A stretch of 64,000 bases of DNA from Amycolatopsis sp. NBC_01488 (GCF_036227105.1 NZ_CP109434.1:3786001-3850000), one strand, 5' to 3'. Numbered from the stretch's first letter, positions 8,263 to 19,375 are shown. Translations and numbers: made by a program. The notes: generated by a model not told the origin, from the letters alone.

Positions 8263-8733
8263 GTGAAGCTCTCGCCCGCTCCCCGCGAGGTCCGGCTGGC
8301 CGGCGCGGTCACCGCGGTGCCGTCGCTCGCCCTGCTGGTGCTCGGGGTGGTCGTGCTGGTGAACGGCCTGGGCTCGCCCGCGCAGCCGGGCAACAACGTC
8401 TACGTCGAGTCCGGCACGTTCATCGTGGTGGCGCTGGCGTTCCTGGCCGCGTCGGCCGGGCTGGTCCTCGGGCAGACGTGGGCGCGCTCGCCGGGCGTGG
8501 TGATCGCGCTGATCGTGCTCGGCCTCGGCTGGTACCTGCTCGGCCCGTCGGGCGAGCCGGCGTGGGGCGTGCCGATCGCGCTGTTCGGCATCGCGGCGCT
8601 GGTGCTGCTGTTCCGCCGCCCCTCGCGGGCCTGGGCGCTGGGCCTGCGCGAAGGCGAGACGGAGACGGAAGCCGCCGAACGCGGCGGCCTCGCCGGCCGG
8701 CGAGCCGAGCGCGAAGGCCACGAAGAGGACTGA
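8263..8733 (+). CDS. Four-TM membrane protein of unknown function
   Basis: A 156-residue integral membrane protein with four hydrophobic helices (about residues 12-35, 50-70, 76-93 and 99-116). A charged C-terminal tail rich in Glu/Arg (REGETETEAAERGG and on) is presumably cytoplasmic. The start is GTG 8263 behind GGAAGG. An upstream GTG at 8221 is possible but lacks a site. By position it matches the membrane protein near whiB1 in mycobacteria (Rv3217c). No catalytic motif is seen. Confidence 0.8.
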   Translation: MKLSPAPREVRLAGAVTAVPSLALLVLGVVVLVNGLGSPAQPGNNVYVESGTFIVVALAFLAASAGLVLGQTWARSPGVVIALIVLGLGWYLLGPSGEPAWGVPIALFGIAALVLLFRRPSRAWALGLREGETETEAAERGGLAGRRAEREGHEED

Positions 8734-8747
8734 CCCGGCCCAGGGCT

Positions 8748-8789
8748 CGTGAGTGAGAAACAGCGTTAGAACACTGTTTCTCACTCACG
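8748..8789. terminator. Perfect 16-bp inverted repeat between convergent genes
   Basis: CGTGAGTGAGAAACAG at 8748-8763 pairs without mismatch with 8774-8789 across a 10-nt loop. It sits between the stops of the membrane protein and the GNAT gene. It lacks a T-tract and is less GC-rich than other terminators here, so it may act as a bidirectional stem-loop terminator or a protein site. Confidence 0.65.
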
Positions 8790-8799
8790 ACAGCTTTGG

Positions 8800-9282
8800 T
8801 CAGGCCTGGGCGGCCAGGGCTCGGAGGGGGTCGTCCGTGAGGCGGTTGACTGTCCACTCGTCCATCGCGACCGCGCCGAGGGCCTTGTAGAACTCCGTCG
8901 CCGGGTTCCAGTCCAGGACGGACCACTCGAGCCGCGCGTAGCCGTGCGCGACGCATTCCGCCGCCAGCGCCGCCAGCAGGGCCTTGCCCAGGCCGGAGCC
9001 GCGGTGGGACGGCAGCACGAACAGGTCCTCGAGGTAGATGCCGTGCACGCCGCGCCAGGTCGAGTAATTGAGGAACCACACCGCGAAGCCGACGACCTCG
9101 CCGTCCACTTCGGCCACGTGCCCGAAGAGCTTCGGCGCGTCGCCGAACAGTGCCTCGTGCAGCTGCGGTGCCGTCAGGTGGCACTCGTCGGGGGCGCGCT
9201 CGTAGTCGGCCAGCGCGTACGCCAGGCCGACGGCGGCCTCGACGTCGTCGGGCCGGATCCGGCGGATGCGGTCGTCGGGCAC
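8800..9282 (-). CDS. GNAT acetyltransferase, diamine/SSAT-like
   Basis: A 160-residue GNAT enzyme. Acetyl-CoA is bound by the PSHRGSGLGKALL motif (about 91-103). The preceding LEDLFV strand, ARLEWSVLDWN and ATEFYKALGA are typical of the spermidine/spermine N-acetyltransferase-like branch. The actual acceptor is unknown. It ends an operon whose first gene is the histidine phosphatase (1-nt gap), an order also found in M. tuberculosis near gpm2. Confidence 0.88.
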   Translation of the reverse strand: MPDDRIRRIRPDDVEAAVGLAYALADYERAPDECHLTAPQLHEALFGDAPKLFGHVAEVDGEVVGFAVWFLNYSTWRGVHGIYLEDLFVLPSHRGSGLGKALLAALAAECVAHGYARLEWSVLDWNPATEFYKALGAVAMDEWTVNRLTDDPLRALAAQA

Positions 9283-9283
9283 G

Positions 9284-9874
9284 TCAGTCCTCCAGGGCGG
9301 GCGGCAGGTTGAGGTGTTCGATCTGGGGTTCGCCGCGCTCGTCGCCGAGCACCGCGATGCCGGCCGCGTCGAGTCCGAAGTGGACGCCGGACGTCGCGGG
9401 CAGGCCGAGCCAGCGGGCCACCAGCACGCGGCTGAAGTGCCCGTGCCCGACCAGGATCACGTCACCGGCTTCGATGTCACGACGGGCGCGCGTCAGCACG
9501 CGGTCCGCGCGGTCGGAGACCTCCGAGGCGCTTTCGCCGCCGGGGATCGGGTGCGTCCACACCGTCCAGCCCGGCACGGTTTCGCGGATCTTCGGCGTGG
9601 TGACGCCTTCGTACTCGCCGTAGTCCCACTCGGCGAGGTCCTCGGTGACCTCGTCGACGCGCAGCCCGGCGAGCGCGGCCGTCCGCAGCGCCCGGGTGCG
9701 CGGGCTCGACAGCACGAGCGACGGCCCGCCGACCAGGCTCCGCAGCGTGCCGCCCGCGGCCAGCGCCTGGCCTTCCCCGGCCGGCGTCAGCGGGATGTCG
9801 GTGCGGCCGGTGTGCCGCCCGTTCACCGACCATTCGGTCTGGCCGTGCCGGAGGAGGAAGAGACGGTTCGCCAC
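9284..9874 (-). CDS. Histidine phosphatase (phosphoglycerate mutase-like, Gpm2 type)
   Basis: A 196-residue member of the branch-2 phosphatase-like group of the histidine phosphatase superfamily. The RHG motif LLRHGQTEW carries the phospho-acceptor His near residue 9. SSPRTRALRTA, the Glu of LAEWDYGEYEG and the second His in LVGHGHFSR complete the site. The GTG start at 9874 gives VANRLFLLRHGQ. It lies immediately upstream of the GNAT gene. M. tuberculosis Gpm2 (Rv3214) is an acid phosphatase in the same neighbourhood. Confidence 0.9.
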   Translation of the reverse strand: MANRLFLLRHGQTEWSVNGRHTGRTDIPLTPAGEGQALAAGGTLRSLVGGPSLVLSSPRTRALRTAALAGLRVDEVTEDLAEWDYGEYEGVTTPKIRETVPGWTVWTHPIPGGESASEVSDRADRVLTRARRDIEAGDVILVGHGHFSRVLVARWLGLPATSGVHFGLDAAGIAVLGDERGEPQIEHLNLPPALED

Positions 9875-9922
9875 ACGGGCGAATATATCCGGCGGTTTGC
9901 GCACCGGCTGAGCGTCTGCTTG

Positions 9923-9938
9923 GCTACTGAGCAGTAGC
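9923..9938. promoter_or_regulatory. Palindrome in divergent promoter region, putative operator
   Basis: GCTACTG-AG-CAGTAGC is a perfect 7-bp-arm inverted repeat. It is centred between the phosphatase start (9874, -) and the DUF4442 start (9959, +). Its size fits a TetR- or MarR-type operator. It lies only 20 nt before the + start codon, a repressing position. Confidence 0.55.
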
Positions 9939-9958
9939 TTAGCTCGAAGGAGACCTCG

Positions 9959-10428
9959 ATGTCCGAGACGCCGACGTTCGCGCTGTGGCACAAGCTGGCC
10001 GCGAAGCCGGGCGGGAAGCAGCTGTTCAGCGCCGCGATGTGCCTGCGCGTGCCGTACTTCCGCACGGTGCTGCCGTCGGTGCGCGAGCTGCGGCCGGCCC
10101 ACTGCGAGGTCACCGCCCCGAAGTGGTGGGGTGTTTACAACCACATCCACACCTTCCACGCGATCGCCGCCTGCAACCTCGCCGAGATCGCGATGGGGAT
10201 GCTCGCCGAGGCGACCGTCCCGGCGACGCACCGCTGGCTGCCGAAGGGCATGAACGTCCAGTACGTCGCGAAGGCCGAGACGGGCCTGCGCGCGGTCGCG
10301 TCGCTGCCCGAGCTGCCGGAGTTCGGCGACGAGGGTTTCGAGCTGCCGGTCCCGGTGACCATTTCGGACGCGAAGGGCAAGCCCGTGGTCACCGGGACGA
10401 TCACGATCTGGGTGACGCCGAAGAAGCG

Positions 10429-10432
<4 letters not shown>
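9959..10432 (+). CDS. DUF4442 hotdog-fold protein
   Basis: A 157-residue single-domain hotdog protein of the DUF4442 family (thioesterase-like fold, function not established). HIHTFHAIAACNLAEIAMGM forms the central helix region and NVQYVAKAETGLRAVA the long strand. The start is ATG 9959 behind GAAGGAG. Its stop overlaps by 4 nt the stop of the convergent secreted-protein gene, leaving no room for a terminator. Confidence 0.85.
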
Positions 10433-13264
<2,832 letters not shown>

Positions 13265-13268
<4 letters not shown>

Positions 13269-13672
13269 ACCCGCGAGCTTCCCTCAGCCAGGCGCGCCAG
13301 CGCGCGCATCGCATCCGGGGTGTCTTCGGTCACCTGCGGGCCGAAGCCGTCGGGGCCGTCGATCGTGACGCGGTAGGTGATCCGCGTGCCGCCGTCGATG
13401 TCGGTCAGCTCGTGCTCGAAGCGCAGGAACGCGTCCGGCAAGCGGGTCTCGTCGGTGAAGCTCCGGCCTTCGGTGACCTCGGTCAGGGTGAACGGGATCG
13501 GCGGCATCCCGTCCATCGTCATGGTGCCGCTGGTCCCGACGGCGAACGGGCCGTCGATGACCACTGAGCGGACGCCCGCGTCCCACTCGGGCCAGCGGCC
13601 GGTGTCGGCCCAGAGCGGCCAGATCGCGGCGGCGGTGGACGTCTCGCTGTGCTCGTACTCGTAAAGTGTCAT
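13265..13672 (-). CDS. SRPBCC (START-like/polyketide cyclase-like) protein
   Basis: A 135-residue helix-grip protein. ATAAIWPLWADTGRWPEWDAGV-like sequence forms the first helix and strand, and FLRFEHELTDIDGGTRITYRV the later sheet. Members bind small hydrophobic ligands, and no catalytic residue is certain. First gene of a two-gene operon with MarR. Upstream, TGCGC (13687-13691) and GCGCA (13703-13707) flank a short AT-rich spacer and may be the operator. Confidence 0.82.
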
Positions 13673-13736
13673 GCGTGCAGACTATATGCGCGCTTACTAG
13701 TTGCGCAAGGGGTCACGCGGCCCCGGGCGGAAGCGC

Positions 13737-14342
13737 TCACCGCGCCGAGCGCAGCTTGTCGTAGTAGGCGACGCAGTCCTGGTAGGACGGCAGCAGGCCC
13801 TGCTCCTGGGCTTCGGCCAGCGTGGGCGCGGTGCGGTCCTTCTCGGACAGGATCGGCTCGATGTCCGCGGGCCAGGGCAGGCCCAGTGCCGGGTCCAGCG
13901 GGGTGATGCCGTGTTCGCCCGTCGGGTTGTACGGCTCGGAGCACAGGTAGGCCATCACCGTGTCGTCCTCGAGGGCGATGAAGCCGTGTCCGAGGCCTTC
14001 GGCGAGGTACGCCGAGTTGAACCGCTGGGAGTCGAGCCGGACGGCGTCCCACGTGCCGAAGCTCGGCGAGCCGACGCGGAGGTCCACGACGACGTCCAGC
14101 AGCGAGCCGCGCGCGCAGTAGATGTACTTCGCCTGGCCGGGCGGGGTGTCGGCGAAGTGGATGCCGCGGATCGCGCCGCGCCGCGACACGCTGTGGTTGG
14201 CCTGGGCGAGCCGCAGGGGGTGCCCGACCGCCTCGCGGAGGACCTCCTCCTGGAAGGGGGCGACGAACAGGCCCCGCTCGTCGGGGAACGCCCGGGGGGA
14301 GAACTCGAAGGCGTCCGGGACGCTCAGCCGGCGGAATTCCAT
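13737..14342 (-). CDS. RmlC-like dTDP-4-keto-6-deoxyhexose epimerase
   Basis: A 201-residue cupin epimerase that acts on nucleotide-linked 4-keto sugars. Catalytic His62 (RGIHF) and Tyr132 (AYLCSEPYNP), Arg23 (DERG) and Lys72 match RmlC active-site residues, so it should be active. No rmlA, B or D lies nearby. It resembles stand-alone 3- or 5-epimerases of deoxysugar pathways of glycosylated natural products as much as housekeeping RmlC. Its promoter region holds a hairpin repeat. Confidence 0.88.
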   Translation of the reverse strand: MEFRRLSVPDAFEFSPRAFPDERGLFVAPFQEEVLREAVGHPLRLAQANHSVSRRGAIRGIHFADTPPGQAKYIYCARGSLLDVVVDLRVGSPSFGTWDAVRLDSQRFNSAYLAEGLGHGFIALEDDTVMAYLCSEPYNPTGEHGITPLDPALGLPWPADIEPILSEKDRTAPTLAEAQEQGLLPSYQDCVAYYDKLRSAR

Positions 14343-14571
14343 GGCGTCACCTTATCGGGCGGCTAAAAAACCGAACGGACGTCTTGGCAATTGCCGGGAA
14401 TAGGGGTCCGGTGTGACGTCAGCCGCACCGAGGGGTCACCTCCCGGACCGGACCTGTCACAATGATTGGACCGCCGCGTCCGCGGCCATCGCCAGACCCA
14501 CGGCACCGATGGCCGGCGTGACGCCTCGCCGACAGGCCGGCGCTACCGCGCTGGGCTGCCGTGCCGGAGGA

Positions 14572-14658
14572 TGAGGCTCATTCGGATCAGCCCGGCGCTA
14601 CGGCCAGGACGATCACGGACGATCTGGCTTGCGCCGGGCGACGTCTGAATGAGCCTCA
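14572..14658. repeat. TGAGGCT-ended hairpin element, copy A
   Basis: TGAGGCTCATTC at 14572-14583 is perfectly inverted at 14647-14658. Inside it a second stem, GCCCGGCGC (14590-14598), pairs with 14631-14639. The stems are separated by a 6-nt left and 7-nt right internal loop. Copies B (17454) and C (60959) have the same plan. See findings. Confidence 0.85.
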
Positions 14659-14741
14659 CAGAACCACGGGTTCCCCTGTAGCCGTGGTCCCCCGCTCGCA
14701 TGCCCAGGAGAAATTCCAGTGAGCCACGTCCGATCCGCGAG

Positions 14742-14772
14742 TTCCGTCATTCCCACTGGAGGAATGACGGAA
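14742..14772 (+). promoter_or_regulatory. 12-bp hairpin with a Shine-Dalgarno-like loop before malic enzyme
   Basis: TTCCGTCATTCC (14742-14753) pairs perfectly with 14761-14772 across a 7-nt loop ending in GGA. The GGAGGA sequence and an in-frame ATG at 14764 lie inside the hairpin, and the preferred ATG is at 14791. It could be an operator in DNA or a translational control hairpin in RNA. Confidence 0.55.
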
Positions 14773-14790
14773 ACGACGACAGGAATCCCC

Positions 14791-15972
14791 ATGAGCGACC
14801 CCACCGGCGCCGGAGCGCCGGTCACCGACGAAGAGATCTTCACCGGGCACGAGGGCGGCAAGCTCTCGGTGGCGGCCACCCGCCCGATTTCCAGCCCGCG
14901 TGACCTTTCGATCGCGTACACCCCCGGGGTGGCGAAGGTGAGCCGCGCGATCGCCGAGGACGCGGCCAAGGCCAAGCGGTACACGTGGGCGGACCGGCTC
15001 GTCGTCGTGGTGAGCGACGGGACGGCGGTGCTGGGCCTCGGCGACATCGGCGCGAGCGCGTCGCTGCCGGTCATGGAGGGCAAGTCGGTCCTGTTCAAGA
15101 CCTTCGGCGGGCTCGACTCGATCCCGCTGGTGCTGGACACCACCGACGTCGACGAGATCGTCGAGACGCTGGTGCGGCTGCGGCCGTCCTACGGCGCCGT
15201 CAACCTGGAGGACGTCTCCGCGCCGCGGTGCTTCGAGCTGGAGGACAAGCTCAAGGAGGCGCTCGACTGCCCGGTCATGCACGACGACCAGCACGGCACG
15301 GCGATCGTGACGCTGGCCGCGCTGCGCGGCGCCAACCTGGTCCTCGACCGGGCGATCGCCGACCAGCGCGTGGTCGTCTCCGGCGCCGGCGCGGCGGGGG
15401 TCGCGTGCGCGCGGATCCTGCAGGAGGCCGGCATCGGCGACGTCACGGTCCTCGACTCGCGCGGCATCATCCACCCGGGTCGGGACGGCCTGAACCCGAT
15501 CAAGGCGCGCCTGGCGTCGACGACGAACAAGGCCGGTCTCCAGGGCGGCCTGGCGGAGGCGCTGGAAGGCGCGGACGTGTTCCTCGGCCTGTCCGGCGCG
15601 ACGATCGACGAGACGCTGCTCGGCCGGATGGCGGGCGGCGGCATCGTGTTCGCACTGTCCAACCCGGACCCGGAGGTGCACCCGGACGTGGCGGCGCGCT
15701 ACGCGTCGATCGTGGCCACCGGGCGCAGCGACTTCCCGAACCAGATCAACAACGTGCTGGCGTTCCCGGGCGTCTTCCGCGGCGCACTGGACTCCGGCGC
15801 GCGGGCGATCACCGAGGGCATGAAGCTGGCGGCCGCCGAGGCGATCGTGTCGGTGGCGATGGACGACCTGGGCCCGGATCGGATCGTCCCGAGCCCGCTC
15901 GACCCGCGGGTGGCCCCTGAGGTCGCGGCCGCGGTGGCGAAGGCCGCGGAAGCCGACGGCGTCACGGACTGA
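14791..15972 (+). CDS. NAD(P)-dependent malic enzyme (decarboxylating)
   Basis: Oxidatively decarboxylates malate to pyruvate. It is the short bacterial form (393 residues) without a phosphotransacetylase domain. SIAYTPGVAKVSR carries the catalytic Tyr, VVSDGTAVLGLGDIG follows, HDDQHGTAIV is the metal and substrate segment, VVSGAGAAGVACARIL is the Rossmann dinucleotide site, and FALSNPDPEV is also family-typical. ATG 14791 is preferred (AGGA 6 nt upstream). ATG 14764 or GTG 14719, which has a good AGGAGA site, would add 9 or 24 residues. A terminator follows. Confidence 0.93.
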   Translation: MSDPTGAGAPVTDEEIFTGHEGGKLSVAATRPISSPRDLSIAYTPGVAKVSRAIAEDAAKAKRYTWADRLVVVVSDGTAVLGLGDIGASASLPVMEGKSVLFKTFGGLDSIPLVLDTTDVDEIVETLVRLRPSYGAVNLEDVSAPRCFELEDKLKEALDCPVMHDDQHGTAIVTLAALRGANLVLDRAIADQRVVVSGAGAAGVACARILQEAGIGDVTVLDSRGIIHPGRDGLNPIKARLASTTNKAGLQGGLAEALEGADVFLGLSGATIDETLLGRMAGGGIVFALSNPDPEVHPDVAARYASIVATGRSDFPNQINNVLAFPGVFRGALDSGARAITEGMKLAAAEAIVSVAMDDLGPDRIVPSPLDPRVAPEVAAAVAKAAEADGVTD

Positions 15973-15979
15973 CGTCGGT

Positions 15980-16017
15980 CCGGAGGCGGCACTTTCCAGG
16001 GAGAGTGCCGCCTCCGG
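15980..16017. terminator. Bidirectional terminator between malic enzyme and BpsA-like gene
   Basis: CCGGAGGCGGCACT at 15980-15993 pairs with 16004-16017, a 14-bp stem and 10-nt loop. It lies exactly between the two convergent stops. Confidence 0.85.
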
Positions 16018-16022
16018 CGCGT

Positions 16023-17444
16023 TCAGAGGAGTTCGGTGAGGCGGTGGCGGGGGACGTCGACCAGGCGCAGGTCGCGCAGGTCGGCCGGGACGTCGAGGGA
16101 GACGTTCGCCAGCCGGGCGTGGGCGCGGGTCAGGATCTCGTCCTGCTGCTCCACCGCGTCCGCGACGACCACCGCGTGCCGGTTGTCCGGCGTGCTCCGC
16201 AGGTACCGCAGCGTGTACTTGCCCCGGACCAGCGTGCTCAGGGCGGTCTGCGACGCCTGGTCCGCCAGGTCCGGGTGCCCGTTCGGCACCAGCAGTGCCA
16301 GGCGGCGGGCGTTCGTGCCCAGCAGGGTGCGCAGCAGCCACGGGCCCGGGTCGGCCGTGAGGTCCATCGCGACGGCGTCGCCCTCCGGTCCGGAGATCGA
16401 CCAGTCCACCGGCCGCGATTCCAGCGAAAGCCCGTCCGCGACGGCGATTTCCTTCAGCTTGTCCAGCAGCGCCGGTTTCGTCCCGGCCGCCTCCACCGAC
16501 TGCGGGCCGTGCGTGTAGATCGCCGACTTCCCCTTGCCGCCGCGCATCTTCTTGGCCTTCGCCGTCGGCTGGCAGACGTACAGGTCGGCCGCGCTGCCGA
16601 TCGCCTGCGCCCCGAAGTAGCGGTTGAAGTCCGGCAGGATCGCCTCGAACGTGAGCCCGAGCGTGGCCAGCGACCGCTGCACCTGCGCGCCCAGCGCCGG
16701 GTGCCGCGGGCTGTAGCCGTACGCGAACAGCAGCCGTCCCTCGGCCGGCTCCCGCAGCGCCTGCACGCCGCGCGCCGCGAACAGGCCCATCCCTTCGGGC
16801 GTGTACGGCGGATCGCTGAACACCAGGTCGAAGCCGCTGGTGAAGGCCGGCGGCAGGCCGACGCGCAGGTCCGCGTGCGCGGTGGCGATCTCGCGCCCGC
16901 TGCGGTCGTCGAGGTAGGCCAGCACGCGCTCGTCGAGGTCGACGACGGTCAGGGACGCCGCCGGGCAGACCGCGCGCACCGCCAGCGACGTCAGGTCGTG
17001 GTCGCCGAGGAACAGCAGCCGCGCCGGCGCGAGGTCGTAGCGCGCGTCCAGCCACAACGCGCGGCGCAGCACGGTTTCCGGCGTCGCCTGCACGTGGTCG
17101 AGCGCGGCCAGCGGTGGCGGCACCTCCGCGACCCACTCGGCGACCTTCGGCAGCAACTCGTGCGCCGCGACGGCGTCGTCGAGCGGGTCGGCGTAGCGAG
17201 GCGCGCTGTACTGCAGGTACGACGCGGCGACGCCAGGGGCGATCCGCAGCCGGTCGCCGCTGCGGTCGAGGTCGTCGCCCAGCGCCGTGAGGACGTCCTC
17301 CACGCTGCGGCGCGGCGCCGCGCTCAGCCGCACCAGCTCGCCGAGGTCGTGGTCGCCGGTGCGCAGGAGGTCGATGACGCGGTGCAGCGGGCGGACGCCG
17401 ACGCCGTGCGCGGCGAGGACGTCGTCGAGTGCCTTCACGGGCAT
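16023..17444 (-). CDS. BpsA-like bis-aminopropyl transferase/methyltransferase-fold enzyme
   Basis: A 473-residue protein. The N-terminal third is winged-helix-like. The middle is a Rossmann-type transferase with LLFLGDHDLTSLAV and the signature DLVFSDPPYTPEGMGLFAARG. DPPYTPEG is characteristic of N4-bis(aminopropyl)spermidine synthase-like proteins (the branched-chain polyamine synthase family), which transfer aminopropyl groups. It also resembles N6-type methyltransferases. A C-terminal domain of about 150 residues follows. The start at 17444 lies 9 nt from hairpin copy B. TAGGCT at 17447-17452 may be a -10 for a near-leaderless message. Confidence 0.72.
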   Translation of the reverse strand: MPVKALDDVLAAHGVGVRPLHRVIDLLRTGDHDLGELVRLSAAPRRSVEDVLTALGDDLDRSGDRLRIAPGVAASYLQYSAPRYADPLDDAVAAHELLPKVAEWVAEVPPPLAALDHVQATPETVLRRALWLDARYDLAPARLLFLGDHDLTSLAVRAVCPAASLTVVDLDERVLAYLDDRSGREIATAHADLRVGLPPAFTSGFDLVFSDPPYTPEGMGLFAARGVQALREPAEGRLLFAYGYSPRHPALGAQVQRSLATLGLTFEAILPDFNRYFGAQAIGSAADLYVCQPTAKAKKMRGGKGKSAIYTHGPQSVEAAGTKPALLDKLKEIAVADGLSLESRPVDWSISGPEGDAVAMDLTADPGPWLLRTLLGTNARRLALLVPNGHPDLADQASQTALSTLVRGKYTLRYLRSTPDNRHAVVVADAVEQQDEILTRAHARLANVSLDVPADLRDLRLVDVPRHRLTELL

Positions 17445-17453
17445 TGAGCCTAG

Positions 17454-17546
17454 TGAGGCTTGTTCAGCCGTCGGTCGCCGCATGACATCTGCGCTGACCG
17501 GCCAGTTCGTGCGCGGGGCGCGGCGACCTGACCAGAACAAGCCTCA
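17454..17546. repeat. TGAGGCT-ended hairpin element, copy B (inverted orientation)
   Basis: TGAGGCTTGTTC at 17454-17465 is perfectly inverted at 17535-17546. The inner stem GGTCGCCGC (17473-17481) pairs with 17520-17528. The internal loops are 7 nt left and 6 nt right, the mirror of copies A and C, so this copy lies in the opposite orientation. The loop is close in sequence to the reverse complement of copy C. Confidence 0.85.
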
Positions 17547-17624
17547 GCCACCACCTGCCGGAACACCGTGCCAACCGCCGCCGACTCGGCTACGGTCGAT
17601 TCCACCGGACATGGGGAGTGGGCA

Positions 17625-18710
17625 GTGACCATCGAATTCCGCGACGTGACCAAGCAGTATCCGGATGGGACGGTCGCCGTCGACAAGCTCAACCTGACGG
17701 TCGAGGACGGCACGATCACCGTGCTCGTCGGCCCGTCCGGCTGCGGGAAGACGACGTCGCTGCGGATGATCAACCGGATGGTCGAGCCGACCGGCGGCCA
17801 GGTGCTGCTGGACGGCAAGGACGTCGCCGAGGGCGACCCGGCGCTGCTGCGCCGCGGCATCGGCTACGTCATCCAGCACGCCGGGCTCTTTCCACATCGG
17901 ACGGTGCTGGACAACATCGCCACCGTGCCGCTGTTGTCGGGCTGGGACAAGGCGAAGGCGCGCAAGCGGGCGGCCGAGCTGCTCGAGACCATCGGCCTGC
18001 CGGTCGAGCTCGGCAAGCGGTACCCGGCCCAGCTCTCGGGTGGCCAGCAGCAGCGCGTCGGCGTCGCCCGCGCGCTCGCCGCGGACTCGCCGGTGCTGCT
18101 GATGGACGAGCCGTTCTCCGCCGTCGACCCGATCGTGCGCGAGGACCTGCAGAACGAGCTGCTGCGGCTGCAGTCGCAGCTGGGCAAGACCATCGTGTTC
18201 GTCACGCACGACATCGACGAGGCCGTCCGGCTCGGCGACAAGGTCGCGGTGATGCGCGTCGGCGGCAAGCTCGCCCAGTACGGCACGCCCGCCGACGTGC
18301 TGCGCCACCCGGTGGACGACTTCGTCGCGTCGTTCGTCGGCCGCGACCGCGGCTACCGCGGACTGTCCTTCCTCTCCGCCGAGGGTGTCGAGGTCAAGGA
18401 GATCGAGCTGGTCGAGATCGGCTCCCCGGTCTCCGCGAGCGACGGCTGGCGGCTCGGTGTCAACGCGGACAAGCAGCCTCGCGGCTGGCTGCGGCCGGAC
18501 TCCACAGTGGACGGCGCACTGTCCGAAGACGACCTCGTCGCCGGCGGCTCACTGTGGATCCACGGCACGCCGATCCGCGGCGCGCTCGACGCCGCGCTGT
18601 CGTCGCCGGCCAGCCTCGGCGTGGTCGTCGACGAAGACCACCGCGTGCTCGGCGGCGTCGTCGCGAGACAGGTCCTGGACGTGATCGAGGCGACGCCCCA
18701 GGCGTCATGA
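17625..18710 (+). CDS. ABC transporter ATP-binding subunit, glycine betaine/choline type (OpuCA/ProV-like)
   Basis: A 361-residue ATPase of an osmoprotectant importer. Walker A is GPSGCGKTTSL, the Q-loop YVIQHAGLFPH, the signature LSGGQQQRVGVARAL, Walker B VLLMDEP and the H-loop VFVTHDIDEA. A C-terminal CBS-type segment (VVVDEDHRVLGGVVARQVL) is typical of OpuCA-class subunits that sense ionic strength. The start is GTG 17625 behind GGGGAG. It overlaps the next gene by ATGA. The transporter is incomplete: the second permease is truncated and no substrate-binding protein gene is present. Confidence 0.9.
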   Translation: MTIEFRDVTKQYPDGTVAVDKLNLTVEDGTITVLVGPSGCGKTTSLRMINRMVEPTGGQVLLDGKDVAEGDPALLRRGIGYVIQHAGLFPHRTVLDNIATVPLLSGWDKAKARKRAAELLETIGLPVELGKRYPAQLSGGQQQRVGVARALAADSPVLLMDEPFSAVDPIVREDLQNELLRLQSQLGKTIVFVTHDIDEAVRLGDKVAVMRVGGKLAQYGTPADVLRHPVDDFVASFVGRDRGYRGLSFLSAEGVEVKEIELVEIGSPVSASDGWRLGVNADKQPRGWLRPDSTVDGALSEDDLVAGGSLWIHGTPIRGALDAALSSPASLGVVVDEDHRVLGGVVARQVLDVIEATPQAS

Positions 18711-19375
18711 GCTTCTTCGACGAGCTCGGGAACTACCTGAGCAGCGCGAACACGCGCGTCGAAGTCCTCGGTGACCTGGGCGACCACGTCTACCTGGCGC
18801 TGCTCCCGCTGGTACTGGGCATCGTCCTCGCGATCGCCGCGGGCTGGCTCGGCCACCGTTGGCGGCCCGCCCGGCAGGTGCTGATGGTGCTGGCCAACCT
18901 GCTCTACACGATCCCGTCGCTGGCGCTGTTCGTCGTGATCCCCGGCCTGATCGGGTCGAAGATCCTGGACAGCGTCAACGTCGTCGTCGCGCTGACGATC
19001 TACACCACGGCGCTGCTGGTCCGCCCGGTGCTCGACGCGCTGGACGCCGTGCCGCCGCCGGTGACCGCCGCCGCGACCGCCGTCGGGTACAAGCCGGTGC
19101 GGCTGTTCTTCGCGGTCGAGCTGCCGCTGTCCGTGCCGGTGCTCGCGGCGGGCGTGCGGGTGGCGTCGGTCAGCAACATCAGCCTGGTCAGCGTCGGCGC
19201 GCTGATCGGCACCGGTGGTCTCGGTGTGCTGTTCACCGACGGTTTCCAGCGCGAGTACTTCTCGCCGATCGTCGTCGGCATCGTGCTGACGCTGCTGCTG
19301 GCGCTGGTCGTCGACCTGGTCCTGGTGGGGATCCGGAACCTGCTGACGCCATGGACCAGGGTGGTTGCCGCATGA
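18707..19375 (+). CDS. ABC transporter permease 1 (OpuCB/ProW-like)
   Basis: A 222-residue inner-membrane permease with about five to six helices. The EAA-like coupling loop is recognisable as AAATAVGYKPVRLFFAVELPLSVP. YTIPSLALFVVIPGLIG and SLVSVGALIGTGGLG are typical of the BetT/OpuC permease family. It overlaps both neighbours by ATGA and appears intact. Without an intact partner permease and a binding protein the importer may be non-functional, unless this subunit homodimerises. Confidence 0.9.
   Translation: MSFFDELGNYLSSANTRVEVLGDLGDHVYLALLPLVLGIVLAIAAGWLGHRWRPARQVLMVLANLLYTIPSLALFVVIPGLIGSKILDSVNVVVALTIYTTALLVRPVLDALDAVPPPVTAAATAVGYKPVRLFFAVELPLSVPVLAAGVRVASVSNISLVSVGALIGTGGLGVLFTDGFQREYFSPIVVGIVLTLLLALVVDLVLVGIRNLLTPWTRVVAA

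Larger units (their letters stand above)
14343..14790. other. 448-bp divergent intergenic region rich in hairpins
   Basis: Between the epimerase (-) and malic enzyme (+). It contains the TGAGGCT hairpin element at 14572-14658. Next is a 7-bp hairpin, ACCACGG/CCGTGGT (14663-14669 with 14682-14688). A 12-bp hairpin follows at 14742-14772 just before malic enzyme. I see no convincing coding frame in 14343-14571. Confidence 0.6.
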
